Assembly (NCBI RefSeq): GCF_036323735.1
Contig: NC_086021.1
Coordinates: 160,998,976 to 161,062,975 of the forward strand
Length of the DNA stretch: 64,000 nucleotides
Origin: Rattus norvegicus
Taxonomy: Eukaryota > Chordata > Mammalia > Rodentia > Muridae
Direction: 5' to 3'
In this document: one piece after another, positions 54,661 to 64,000 of the stretch
How the letters are laid out: every line of letters begins with the position of its first letter
How positions within the stretch are numbered: the stretch's first letter is position 1
Notes under the pieces: model-generated
The model's database searches: none
The model's input: only the letters and a program-made list of their open reading frames with translations
What the model was told of the DNA's origin: nothing
Position numbers and translations under genes: made by a program

Positions 54661-55103
54661 GATGCCCGCAGAGGCTTCTCCCATCCCTCAGTCTGCGTCT
54701 CCCCTGCCTGCGCCCTGGGTGGGGTGGGGATGAACCCTATCTTGGCCTAGAACTTTCTTTTCAACCCCGACTAAGCCCACCATTCATTTCCTGCATCTGA
54801 TCTTCCTTCGCACCCACCTACTTTGTCCATTCTGGCCACCACTCGGACCTTGACCCCATGTCTGGCCTTTAAGGCTCCCAACTCAGGCACCAGGTCCGTA
54901 CCTCTTCCAGGTCCCGGCGCTGGAAGTTTCTCCGGCCCCGACTCTAGGCTGTGTTCCTTCACTAGATCTCTCTTCGCATTTCTCAGCTGAGTCATTGGCC
55001 ATTCCTTTATTGGAGCCCTCAATCTAAACCCAAATGTACCCTTGATTTCCTATCTGCCTCAGTTTCCCTGTTCACACAGTCCTATCCTTGGGTCTCTGCT
55101 GAA

Positions 55104-55108
<5 letters not shown>

Positions 55109-55149
<41 letters not shown>

Positions 55150-55162
55150 CGCGCGCGCGCGC
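55109..55162 (+). repeat. (GT)n-(GC)n alternating tract in Scrt2 3' UTR
   Basis: About 32 bp of GT dinucleotides run directly into about 22 bp of GC dinucleotides. The whole tract alternates purine and pyrimidine, the sequence class most prone to form Z-DNA. Confidence 0.95.
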
Positions 55163-55615
55163 GAGCTCATGCATGCGTGCAGGTGTCTGTCTGTCTGTCT
55201 GTGTCTGTCCATCCAGGAATCTAATCTTCACCATTCTTGGTGTCATTTGCCTGTCCATCCCTGAGCCCTTCCATGCTTGGGCCTTAGCTCCAGCCACTTA
55301 AGCGATTCCACCTGACATTCTCAGTCTAACCGGATCTCTCCAGTTCCTTCTTCCTTCTAGTAGCTCCCCAGTCCTCAGTTTTCCTAGCCGGGAACAGACT
55401 TGGGAGGCAGCCCAGGGCTCTGCCCTCTCAGGTGACCCCTCTTGGCCCAGGACAATTCCCGCCTAGGCCTCAGGCCTGGAGCTGCGATTTCCCAGTTTCT
55501 GAGCACTTTCCCTCACCCCGGGCCTACAGGTTCGCCTCGGCCATTGCTAGAGGACAGCCTGGAGCAGCACCTCACCCATGGACACATCCCCTCGTCCGGC
55601 AGGGCCCCTTCCACT

Positions 55616-55660
55616 ATTTATTTGTGTATTTATTTATTTATCTATTTATTATTCTATTTA
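55616..55660 (+). promoter_or_regulatory. AU-rich element cluster in Scrt2 3' UTR
   Basis: Six ATTTA pentamers lie within 45 bases, three of them overlapping at 55628-55640 and forming the TTATTTATT nonamer. A second nonamer lies at 55962-55970. In mRNA this arrangement matches class II AU-rich elements bound by HuD/ELAVL and TTP proteins. Function is inferred from motif and location. Confidence 0.55.
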
Positions 55661-56599
55661 ATCTCTTGGCTTCACCCAGGGACTGTCTGGCTTCCCCAGC
55701 TGGACTGGGAAGTCAAAGGGCAGAGTCAGCAAGGCCGTCGCTCGCTGCTCCTCCCCTTATGGGTCTAGGGAGAAGCCCACCCACATCAGAGCCTGAACTC
55801 CTTAGGAAGAGGCCTGGAGAAATGGGGGGAGGCGGAGCCTGCTGATCCTCATCTGGCAGGGGAGGGGCCATCAGAAGGTCCTATTTGGGGGCAGGTCCCC
55901 GGCCTTCTGAGCCTTCCACTCCTGTCCCAGGAAGCCCTTCTGGAGCCTCTCCCTTTGTTTCTTATTTATTCCTCTTTCAGAGGGACCCCAGGTTCCAGGG
56001 ACCGACTGAGCCCCGGACCCCGCTGGGGCCTCTGGCCTGTTCCCGGGAGGAGTGCTCTCTCCCGGCCACGACTATGCAACTCTCCCGGGCAGAGGGGCCG
56101 GGACTGCCAGCCAGGCGCCTATTGGCCACCACTACCTCCTCCACCGCGCTTTTGCATGCCCGGGCGAGGACCGAAGCACACACCTCCGCGCGCACCGGCC
56201 CGGCCCCCTCTGCTTTAAGCACACGCCTCTTCCCACGTCCCTCTGTGTTCCCTTTGTGGGCAAGAGCCCTGGACGCTCAGACCTCCTTCCCCTCCCCCTA
56301 GCCACAAAAGAGGGTGGAGACTGCAGACCGCCCCAGGTTGCTCTCTAGGGCTTCGGAGGGGGTGGAGCTTCATTGAGCCCCAGGCTCCCGGAGGGAGGCT
56401 GCAGAGATGGTGGGAGAGAGAGGGGTCACCAGAAGCAATTATGGAGGGTGCTGACCCTGTAAATAGGAACTTCTGACAGCAATAATTTCCCATGCATGCT
56501 AAATCTTTTGGACCCTCCCTTGTCGTACCCCCAACTCACCCCCTCACCCCTATTCCTTTCCCATCTTCAGCAGTATTACTTGTAACGCAATTCAGGGAT

Positions 56600-56605
56600 A
56601 TTAAA
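56600..56605 (+). terminator. Candidate polyadenylation signal ATTAAA
   Basis: ATTAAA is the first plausible poly(A) hexamer after the stop codon. The downstream GU-rich element is weak, so the call is tentative. Confidence 0.35.
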
Positions 56606-56624
56606 GGGACTTTGGCCACTCTCC

Positions 56625-57015
56625 AGCGCCTCCAGACCTTTAACGGGACCGTATTTAGACCCGCCCCCTAGTGCCTATAGCTTTTCCCTCCACACACCTC
56701 CGGACAGATGGCTAAGAGTTGAACAGTGTGCTAGTGCTCCAACAATGGTGGCATTATGAGACAATCTACCTGCAACGCACAGTCTCCAATGGGGTCTGAG
56801 GATGGCACTGCTTAGCTTCCCACCTGCAGCCTCTGGGACGACACACTGTCCTGGTCCTCTGTAGTATCCAGTTCAGAAACAACCTCCATGCTAGCTAGAT
56901 CGAGGGCTTATACTCTAGGTAAATCTCTATGAAGCAGAAGGCCGTTAATGCAGGGAAAGATCTGTGGGAAAGATGGAGTCCTCAGCTGTTTCTTCCAGTT
57001 AAGGGGTGATGGTGG
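56625..57015. other. Downstream flank, nothing recognised
   Basis: No gene or repeat recognised. Confidence 0.4.
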
Positions 57016-57017
57016 TC

Positions 57018-57145
57018 AGGAATGCACACTGAGGTCAGAAGGAGGCAAGTCTCCTGTGAGTTCAAGCCAGTCTAGCCTGCTCTACAGAATAAGTCCAAGG
57101 CAACCTAGTGCGGCATAGTGCGATTTTGTCAAAAACAAAAGCAAC
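57018..57145 (+). repeat. B1 SINE, diverged, 5' truncated
   Basis: GAGTTCAAGCCAGTCTAGCC, then GATTTTGTCAAAAACAAAAG. Confidence 0.65.
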
Positions 57146-58485
57146 ACAGGTACATCTAGGAGCCAGGAGACCTCGGCCGCACCATCTCTGCTATGCTGGT
57201 AGCCTGTGCTGCAATGCTGCTAGCGCGCTCAGCCCCTCCGAGGCCATCTTGACAGCAATGAGAGTCATAGGTAGTAAAGGGCCCTGCCCACCTCTGCCAT
57301 CCGGAGCCCTGGCAAATGTGTTCCACCGGCCGAATTTAATTTATGGTCAGCATTCTTGCATCCAGGAAGTCTGAGAGGAGTGATTTTGACTTCTCAGCCC
57401 CACATTAGAGCAAACACCCTAAGGGAGGTGGGGACGTATGCTGGTGCCCCATGACAGTGGTCCAGCACCCAACCTACCCTCTCCTCCTTAATTAACAGTT
57501 TAGGGGATGTCATGATTGAAAGTAGTATCATCACCCGGGAGGTTAAGAGATGGATACACAAACCGTTTCTGACCAATGATATTTAATGAGAAGACACTGG
57601 AAGCTCATGGGATACTTCACTGCCTCCCCCATCTCAAGAGAAATAGCCCAGGGGAGCAGAAAATCATGTGTGACCATGGAGGGAACCAGCATTTTCATGA
57701 AGCTCATACCACAAGAGGCAAAACAGGGACAGAAAAGGCCTCTTTGTCCTTGAGGACAGTGGAAATTGACAAGAAGGCCACTGTGAAATTTCATGGTTGG
57801 TGTGGTGCTTCGGTTAAATAAGTCTCTTTACCCACAGGCTAGGGCCCCTGACTAGCATGTGGACATAGTCTGCTTGCCACCATGCCTCAGAGGCCTTCAG
57901 GACTGACGTCAGTGGTTCTCTATTATCTGGCTGCCTGCCCATAATTTTGCTGGCACACCTAACAGCCAATGAAGGAGTCAGGTCCTGTTCCTGTAGTCCT
58001 TCACCCCTGTGGTTTCATTTTTATCCACGTGCAGATGGCCCCCAGCTTATTGTTTTAATTCTCAGCTCCTCTCTGAACCACAAGTCCATGGGCCTCCAGG
58101 CACCAGAGACCAGCCTGAGTCTAGAGCCAGAGCTCAGTTCTCCATAGCTTCCTGCCTCCATAAGAGGCTGCCTCGCCCGCCTAGCTGCAGACAGAGTTCA
58201 GATTTACCATAATTCCCCCTGCCCTACTGCCCAGTCCATCATTAGCTCCCGAGCCTCTTTCTCCATCCTCTCAGTCTCCACCTTAGTCCATAACTAGCAT
58301 CGTCTCCTGCCTGGGCCTGGTGACCAGCCTCTCATTGGTCTTCTGAGAGCCACTGTGCCTCCTTAACCTTCCCTCCTCAACTCAACAACCATGGAAATCT
58401 TTCTCAAAGTGCAGGTGTCCTATCTGCTGCCTGTTTTTGTTTGAACAAATAAACTAGGCACAAGAATACTGTCTTGTATTTCTCA
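57146..58485. other. Spacer, nothing recognised
   Basis: Unique-looking. An 81-codon + frame at 57576-57821 has no recognisable domain. An AATAAA lies at 58448. Confidence 0.4.
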
Positions 58486-58486
58486 A

Positions 58487-58612
58487 GACAGGCATGGCAG
58501 CGGATGCTAGTAATACCAACACTTGGGAGGCTAAGGTAGGACTGTCTGAAGTTCAAGACTAACCTGAACCAGGCCAGCCCAAGCAGTAGAGCAAGAGGAG
58601 TACAGAACAGCA
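58487..58612 (+). repeat. B1 SINE, diverged
   Basis: GACAGGCATGGCAGCGGATG and AACACTTGGGAGGCTAAGG. Confidence 0.75.
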
Positions 58613-58619
58613 GCCTGTA

Positions 58620-60400
58620 AGCCCAGAGCTGCTGTGTGTGGAGGAGGTAAGACACGTGGGCCACAGGGGCTCACTTCTCAGCCCATCTAGCCAAAATGGT
58701 TACAAATCCAGTGACAGACTCTGTCTCAAAGCAAAGGTGGAGAAGAATAAAAGGAGATACTCAAAGCAGGCCTCTGGCCTCCACACATGCATCATGGGTA
58801 GCCCCAACTACCCACATATGATTTTGGAGGTCTAAAAGTCCCAGGTTGAAGTTCCAGAAAATTCCATGTCTAGTGGGCTCTGCTTCCTGCTAAACAGATG
58901 GTCATCCTCTGCCTTAGCCACATGGTGCAGGCACAGCAGGCATCCAGGGACATCGTGTGTGTGCACAGAAGCATATGTGCCTGTGCAAGAGTGTTAAGGA
59001 TGGAGCCCAGGGCCTCAAACATGTTTGTCTTATCAGTAAACTCCTCCCTCACCTTCCAGGGATCTTCCAATAGGAATAATCCCATTGGTGAGCGCTCTGC
59101 TCTCATGATCAAACTCTGTCCTAAAGGTATTGCCTCCTAAAACCATGTGTTTGGGGTTAGGCTCCCAACAAACGAACATGGGAGGGGCAAAAATGATCCC
59201 TCTGAGGACAGCATTCTGCCCCTCAGTTGCCATCCTTCTCACTGTGGAGAGCCCAGACCGATGTGGAACGCCTAGTCCCCCTGCCTTAGCCTCCCCTGTG
59301 TTAAATTAAAGGCATGTGCTGCCGAACCAGGCTGCCATAGTCTCACATGTGACTTCTGTCTATCCCAACAGTAGCCCAAGTGTCAGCTCCTTCACAATCC
59401 AAGTCTCACTTTTGCATCTCCTAGCCCAGACGCTGGCAGAACGCCAGAAGCAATTCACCCAAGGACAGCTCCTCCAGCTGTGAGCCTGTGAGAGCCAGGA
59501 AGTCACATGCTTCCAACGTAAGGTGGTGGGCAGGACACAGTCGAGACCTCGGCATTCCAAAAGGGAAACTAGGGGATAAGGGAAGGTTAAGTCCCCCGTG
59601 ATTCAAGGGACACGGCAAACTTTAAGGTCAGAAAACTCACAAATATTCCTTTGTAGGGCAATGCTGGGCCCTCCAGATCTACAGGAGCGGCCTTGTGCCC
59701 TGTGGACACACAGGGAGACGGTCCTGTTTCCACCAGGGCCTTAGGCACCCTGGTCCACTACGGACAGGAAGCATTCTCTGTTTCTGAGCAAAGACACATC
59801 CATGATGGACTTGGAGTTGCTTGCCCTCTGGATCACCACTCATCCCTTGTCTTGAAAATGAGCTTGAGATCTTAGCTGAACAGCTCCGGGGTACAGTCCT
59901 GGGATGCTAAGGTCTTCCGTTTCTTTTCATCTGGACCAATTTGAATGCCTTTTGATGCCTACGCTCTTACCAGCGTTTGTGTCCAGGGCTCCTCTGAGGA
60001 CTGCTTTCAGCCTCCTCTCTCTGAGTCATCAAAATTACCTATGGGGGCATCTCCAAGCCTCTCCTGTTACTAGGCTCAAAGCCACTTCCATATTTTTAGC
60101 TATTTCAATTGCCTCTCTTCTCCTCTGACTACAACAGACCGCTCACAAATGGCTGAAAGTTGTTTTTTGTTTTCTCAAAGTTTCAGAAGACAGGAAGTGC
60201 TAAATGGACGAGCCATCTTGGGGCTTACTTACTTGTTTATAGACAGCAGGTTTTTACTGTCTCCTCCCCCTAGTGGAAGGAGGGAAGAACACCCCCAAAG
60301 TCTCTCTTATAGCACGTTAGTTGGACTTGAACTATTCTCTATGACTCATTCACCTTCCACAAGGCTCACCTCCTGATAATATTGTAGGGAGGGCCAACAT
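58620..60400. other. Spacer with a small B1 remnant
   Basis: A reverse B1 piece lies at 59277-59340 (AAATTAAAGGCATGTGCTGC). Otherwise nothing recognised. Confidence 0.4.
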
Positions 60401-60407
60401 TTGAAAG

Positions 60408-60570
60408 ATTTTTGTTTGGTTGGGTTTTTTGGTTTTGTTTTTGTTTTTTGAGAGAGAGATTTTTATGTAGCCCAGGCTAGCTTCAAACTCTATATGCAGT
60501 CAAGCCTGGCTTTGAAATCCTAACCCTCCTGTTTCCACTATCAAGTGCTAAGACTTCAGCACAGCCAGTG
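60408..60570 (-). repeat. B1 SINE, diverged
   Basis: T/G-rich start, TATGTAGCCCAGGCTAGCTT and AAGTGCTAAGACTTCAGCAC. Confidence 0.8.
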
Positions 60571-60574
60571 AGGG

Positions 60575-61385
60575 CCAGCAGAGCCTCCTGGAGGTGGGGT
60601 AATGCAAAGGTATCCTGCTCTTGGTCTAAAGCTTCTAAAACAGCAAGAAAACCTGAGGCTTACTGCTGTGGTGTGCTTGGCTAGCTGCCAAGCAGATCAG
60701 GAGACCTCAGGAGCAGAAGGCCACTGTTGAGCTAAACGCATCAACACCTTCCTTTCTTAGGGATTGGTGGGTTATTCAGTCATCCACTGTCACACCCTAC
60801 TAGATCAAAGCTCTACACAATGGACCACCGACAGTGTCTTTTGCACATCATCAAATCCTTTGTGTCTAGCACAATGCCTAGAGGGTAGCAACCAGTAGCT
60901 GGTTTTGGGTGAACTCCACACATTGAAGGCATTTATGATTAATGACTGTAGCTCTGCTTTTAAAAGTAGCTGACTATTTTTTTCAGATGTAGGCATCTGA
61001 GTAGAACCTGGCAAGTGTCCCCTCTCTCTCTGCCCTGAGAATTGCAGCTTAGAAGCTGTAACTCAGACTGCCAGCTACTTACTGAAATCTATTCCCTCCT
61101 TGCTTGGTAGTGAGAGAACTCCCGTTGAAGTTGCCATTATGAGTAGAGACTACATATCCCAGTTGCCCTGGCAGTCAGGGCGGCCAACCAAGTTGTGGAC
61201 ACCCAAGGGGAGGTATTGCATGGAACTTCTGAAACAGCATCCAAATCAGAGATAGCCACGTCCTTTACTTTTAACAGTCTCCACCTCCTCCCAGGCTCAA
61301 ACTCACATGAGATGCCTGGCACTGCAGCAGCAAGACTAAACCAAGAAATGTCCTAGACAATTAAAAACTTGGCTTTGAAACAGTG
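60575..61385. other. Spacer, nothing recognised
   Basis: Unique-looking. No gene. Confidence 0.4.
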
Positions 61386-61386
61386 A

Positions 61387-61530
61387 AAGAGCTGGGCACA
61401 GTGGCACACAGCTATAATCCCAGCATTCTGGGAAGTCATACAAGTTCAAGGCCAGCTTGGCTATACAGCACATTCTAGGTGAGCAAGGGTTATACAGTTA
61501 GACCTTGTTTCAAAAGCAAATAAAACAAAT
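61387..61530 (+). repeat. B1 SINE
   Basis: AGCTGGGCACAGTGGCACAC, CTATAATCCCAGCATTCTG and GTTAGACCTTGTTTCAAAAG. Confidence 0.9.
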
Positions 61531-61865
61531 CGGCAGAGCAGAGGGATGGGCCTGCGCCCACTCAGTGACCAAGGAGCAGTTATCACAGCCCTGGACTGCC
61601 GACTTCTAAACGACGACAACTCTTCCTTCCTTCTTCCTTCTCCTTCCTTCTCTTCTTCTAAAGAGAAGACACTGACCTCCATTTAAATCTCTTTTATAAG
61701 AAGTCAAACATCATCGGTGTCGACAGCCATGTTCTTGCCACAGACAGTTAATCCCTCCACTGAGTAAAGCCACTCCTAAGGTCCGGGCTGTGACCACATA
61801 CCCCTGGGTTCATTGTACTGATCCACACCAACTTTCTCTCACTTGCTAGTAAGAGTCCAGACTAA

Positions 61866-61930
61866 GCCTGGGCTGGTAGTGCATACCTGTAATCCCTCCA
61901 CTCAGGAGGCTGATGCAGGAGGTTCTCAAT
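61866..61930 (+). repeat. B1 fragment
   Basis: CCTGGGCTGGTAGTGCATAC and TCAGGAGGCTGATGCAGGA. Confidence 0.6.
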
Positions 61931-62059
61931 AATGACACCTAACAGGAAGACACTGTTCTGAGAACCAAATAGAGAGTCTGGGCTAACCCATGGCTACAAG
62001 GAGACCAGTATGGCAGTGCAGACCTGGACAGACCTTCAAGACAAGTTATTAATCTAAAA

Positions 62060-62235
62060 TGCAAACAGCCACTATTTACTGAGCACTTACAAGATGTTGG
62101 AGGATGTCTTGCAATATTACCTAACTCCCAGTAATTTCACAGGTTGATGCTATTATGTCCATTTTGCAGATAAGGAAACCGAGGCACAAATGATGGCTGC
62201 CCCCAGACCACATAATCTCATATTGTGTGACTTTA
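62060..62235 (-). repeat. MIR fragment
   Basis: CTATTTACTGAGCACTTACA, TTTTGCAGATAAGGAAACCG, then AGGCACAAATGATGG. Confidence 0.88.
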
Positions 62236-62239
62236 AGCT

Positions 62240-62945
62240 GGGTGGGATATAAATGATAGGTTATGGCAGTGTCACAGTTCTCTTAGCTGAAGTTTAAGTT
62301 TCAAAGGTTGAGGCCTTTGCAAGCTATGTGGGGGCCCAGGTGGCAGAGCAAGCAGCAGGAAGAATGTTGTCAGGGGTGTATCTGTGAAGCTCCTGCTAGA
62401 GCAACAGGCTGGTTACCACTGATCTCAGAGCGTCCAGAAAGGTCCAAGCCATCTGTAGCATCGCCAACCTGAGCTGGTGGAAGATTGGGATGTTCTGTTC
62501 CCATGGTAAACACGACACTGCTGGTGTATGCTGTGTGTGGGCGAAGATCGACGTGGGAGCTCAGGGCACCTGGGTTCAGAGCTGGCAGTGAGTCAGCTGC
62601 TGCAGAACATTCTGGCACAATTGCAGCTAAAATCAGAGGGACAGGGCACCGACACCCAGTCCCCTGCTGCATCCTTCTCTTGTCAAAATCATTCTCTCAC
62701 CCACAAGCCTCATACTCAGCCAGCATCCGCCCACCTACTTAACCCACATACAGGTGACTCAGAGGTGTCTGTACCCCAGCAGGGTGGCTAATTGTCCCCT
62801 CTAAAATCACCACAGCCATCCCCATTGGGAACAGACTCCAGGCTTAAACATGGCATGTCCCTGGAGAATGCCAGTCATCCTGTGTGACTCAAGCAAGCCC
62901 AATCAGACTAACTAGAGAAAGCGTTTTATGTCACCACTACTGGTG
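62240..62945. other. Spacer, nothing recognised
   Basis: Unique-looking, with an AP-1/MARE-like TGAGTCAGC at 62589-62597. No gene. Confidence 0.4.
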
Positions 62946-62946
62946 T

Positions 62947-62947
<1 letters not shown>

Positions 62948-62996
<49 letters not shown>
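62948..62996 (+). repeat. (CT)n microsatellite
   Basis: Perfect TC/CT tract of about 48 bp. Confidence 0.95.
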
Positions 62997-62999
<3 letters not shown>

Positions 63000-63545
63000 G
63001 TGAACAAAGGTGGAGTCCCAGTTCACACTGACAGCTATCTTGAGACTGTGAGAAGCAGACAGAGTGCAACACTGCCTCTGTGCCCCACAAAATGCTCTAA
63101 CAGGCACCAAAGAATAAGGTACTCTTTGGTGTAAAATAAAACAGGAACCAAGAGGCTGGCAGGATTGAGAGGAGGCAAGGGACAGAACCCTGCTGTCCAA
63201 GATAGAGAAATGGCAAGCAGGTTGGGGAGGGGCTTCAAGCTGACCTCATAAGCCCTTCACCTCCCAAGCTCTTAGGGCAAGCCACCTGAACATCGAAATG
63301 CTTCATAAATCACATCCTCTATCTGCATCATCATCCATCAGCTGAGGGGGGGGGGGCAGAAGGAATCAGGGAACTACAGCCTCTAGCACAAGCGGCTGGC
63401 AACCTAATAGACTCACAGTGCGCATCCCCAAGGGGATTAGAGTTTACTCTGGAGCACTTAGGTCACCCCAAATTCCATGTTCCAACAAGAATTAACCGTA
63501 ACAGAGCAAAGAAAGTACATGAACCAACACATTAAAAATATATTC
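63000..63545. other. Spacer, nothing recognised
   Basis: Unique-looking. No gene. Confidence 0.4.
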
Positions 63546-63549
63546 ATCA

Positions 63550-63748
63550 AGGGACTGGAGAGACGGCTCAGCAGTTGAGAGCACTGGCTGCTCTTCCAGA
63601 GGACCCTGGTTCAATTCCTGGCACCCAGAAGAGGCTTACAACCCTCTGTAACTCCAGTCCCTAGAGATCTGATACTCTCTTCTGGGCTCCACAGACACCA
63701 GACATGCACGTACCACACAGGCACCCACATAAAATAAATCAACAAGTT
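63550..63748 (+). repeat. B3 SINE
   Basis: GGGACTGGAGAGACGGCTCA, CCCTGGTTCAATTCCTGGCA and AAAATAAATCAAC at the end. Confidence 0.92.
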
Positions 63749-64000
63749 TCTTTACGCTAGCCAATGGCTTAAAAAATGTGCATCCCTGGAAGTGCCAGGT
63801 AAGTGGTTGCAACAGCACAGCCAGAGGTCTCTGACGCCATCTGTGACATCTGAACTTGTGGGTTTGCAGGAGCTAGCTGTCTAATGTTACGTCACAGAAG
63901 GTCTCACTTCATAGTGACAGGAGGTTTGGTCACACGGAGCGGGCGGGGCAGTAAAACAGCTATGGTAGCCATTAAGAAGAGTGTAGGATTTTTGCTCTGG

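Larger units (their letters stand above)
54646..56620 (+). other. Scrt2: Scrt2 3' UTR (predicted)
   Basis: About 2 kb from the stop codon to an ATTAAA at 56600-56605, with no SINE insertion, unlike the sequence further downstream. It contains a (GT)n(GC)n tract (55109-55162) and AU-rich elements (55616-55660 and 55962-55970). The 3' end is uncertain. An AATAAA at 58448-58453 is a possible distal alternative. Confidence 0.55.

Noticed and set aside
53851..54684. 277-codon antisense frame and a 201-codon + frame over the zinc-finger exon
   Set aside because: Shadows of a GC-rich exon. The true frame has conserved zinc ligands and matches Scratch2; the others are Ala/Arg/Pro-rich low-complexity sequence.
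63850..64000. Srxn1 promoter or first exon at the right edge
   Set aside because: No GC-rich exon or recognisable coding sequence. Synteny predicts it nearby, but it is not visible here.

Overview
The window is mammalian nuclear DNA from a murid rodent, almost certainly rat. It is full of B1, B2, B3/B4 and ID SINEs. Six ID copies carry the rat-style tail (A-run, GAACC, A-run), several with near-perfect target-site duplications (TSDs). There are also many long (CA)n/(CT)n microsatellites and old MIR fragments. Nothing bacterial, phage-like or CRISPR-like is present.

The only protein-coding gene I can support is Scrt2 (Scratch family transcriptional repressor 2), on the + strand. A TATA box lies at 42648-42653. 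Coding exon 1 (42933-43065) encodes the SNAG repressor motif. A 10.8-kb phase-1 intron follows. Coding exon 2 (53861-54645) carries the Scratch-specific block and five zinc fingers. The spliced product is 305 aa. The 3' UTR appears to run about 2 kb to an ATTAAA at 56600. It holds a (GT)n(GC)n tract and a cluster of AU-rich elements. Each half of the gene sits in a CpG island.

Layout: 1-7.5 kb is SINE-dense and includes a long unassigned rodent repeat. 7.6-8.4 kb is an orphan CpG island with homeodomain, SOX and TCF-type motifs, a good enhancer or non-coding promoter candidate. 9.3-9.9 kb has a CTCF-like site and an octamer (POU) cluster. 10-41 kb is intergenic repeats with unique spacers, including a 1.53-kb, 63-unit, ~25-bp minisatellite with a 313-bp higher-order period (21784-23318). 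41.5-43.3 kb is the Scrt2 upstream region and promoter, with (TCC)24 and two (CT)n tracts. 43-54 kb is the intron, rich in MIR fragments and with MEF2/E-box and CTCF-like motifs. 56.6-64 kb is downstream flank with SINE fragments and no gene recognised.

From remembered human/mouse synteny, Slc52a3 should lie beyond the left edge and Srxn1 beyond the right edge. Neither is visible here. With one gene, the functional story is a neural zinc-finger repressor in a repeat-rich regulatory domain. Several non-coding stretches look like candidate control elements, but conservation could not be tested. SINE and MIR boundaries are accurate to roughly 10-20 bp unless TSD coordinates are given.
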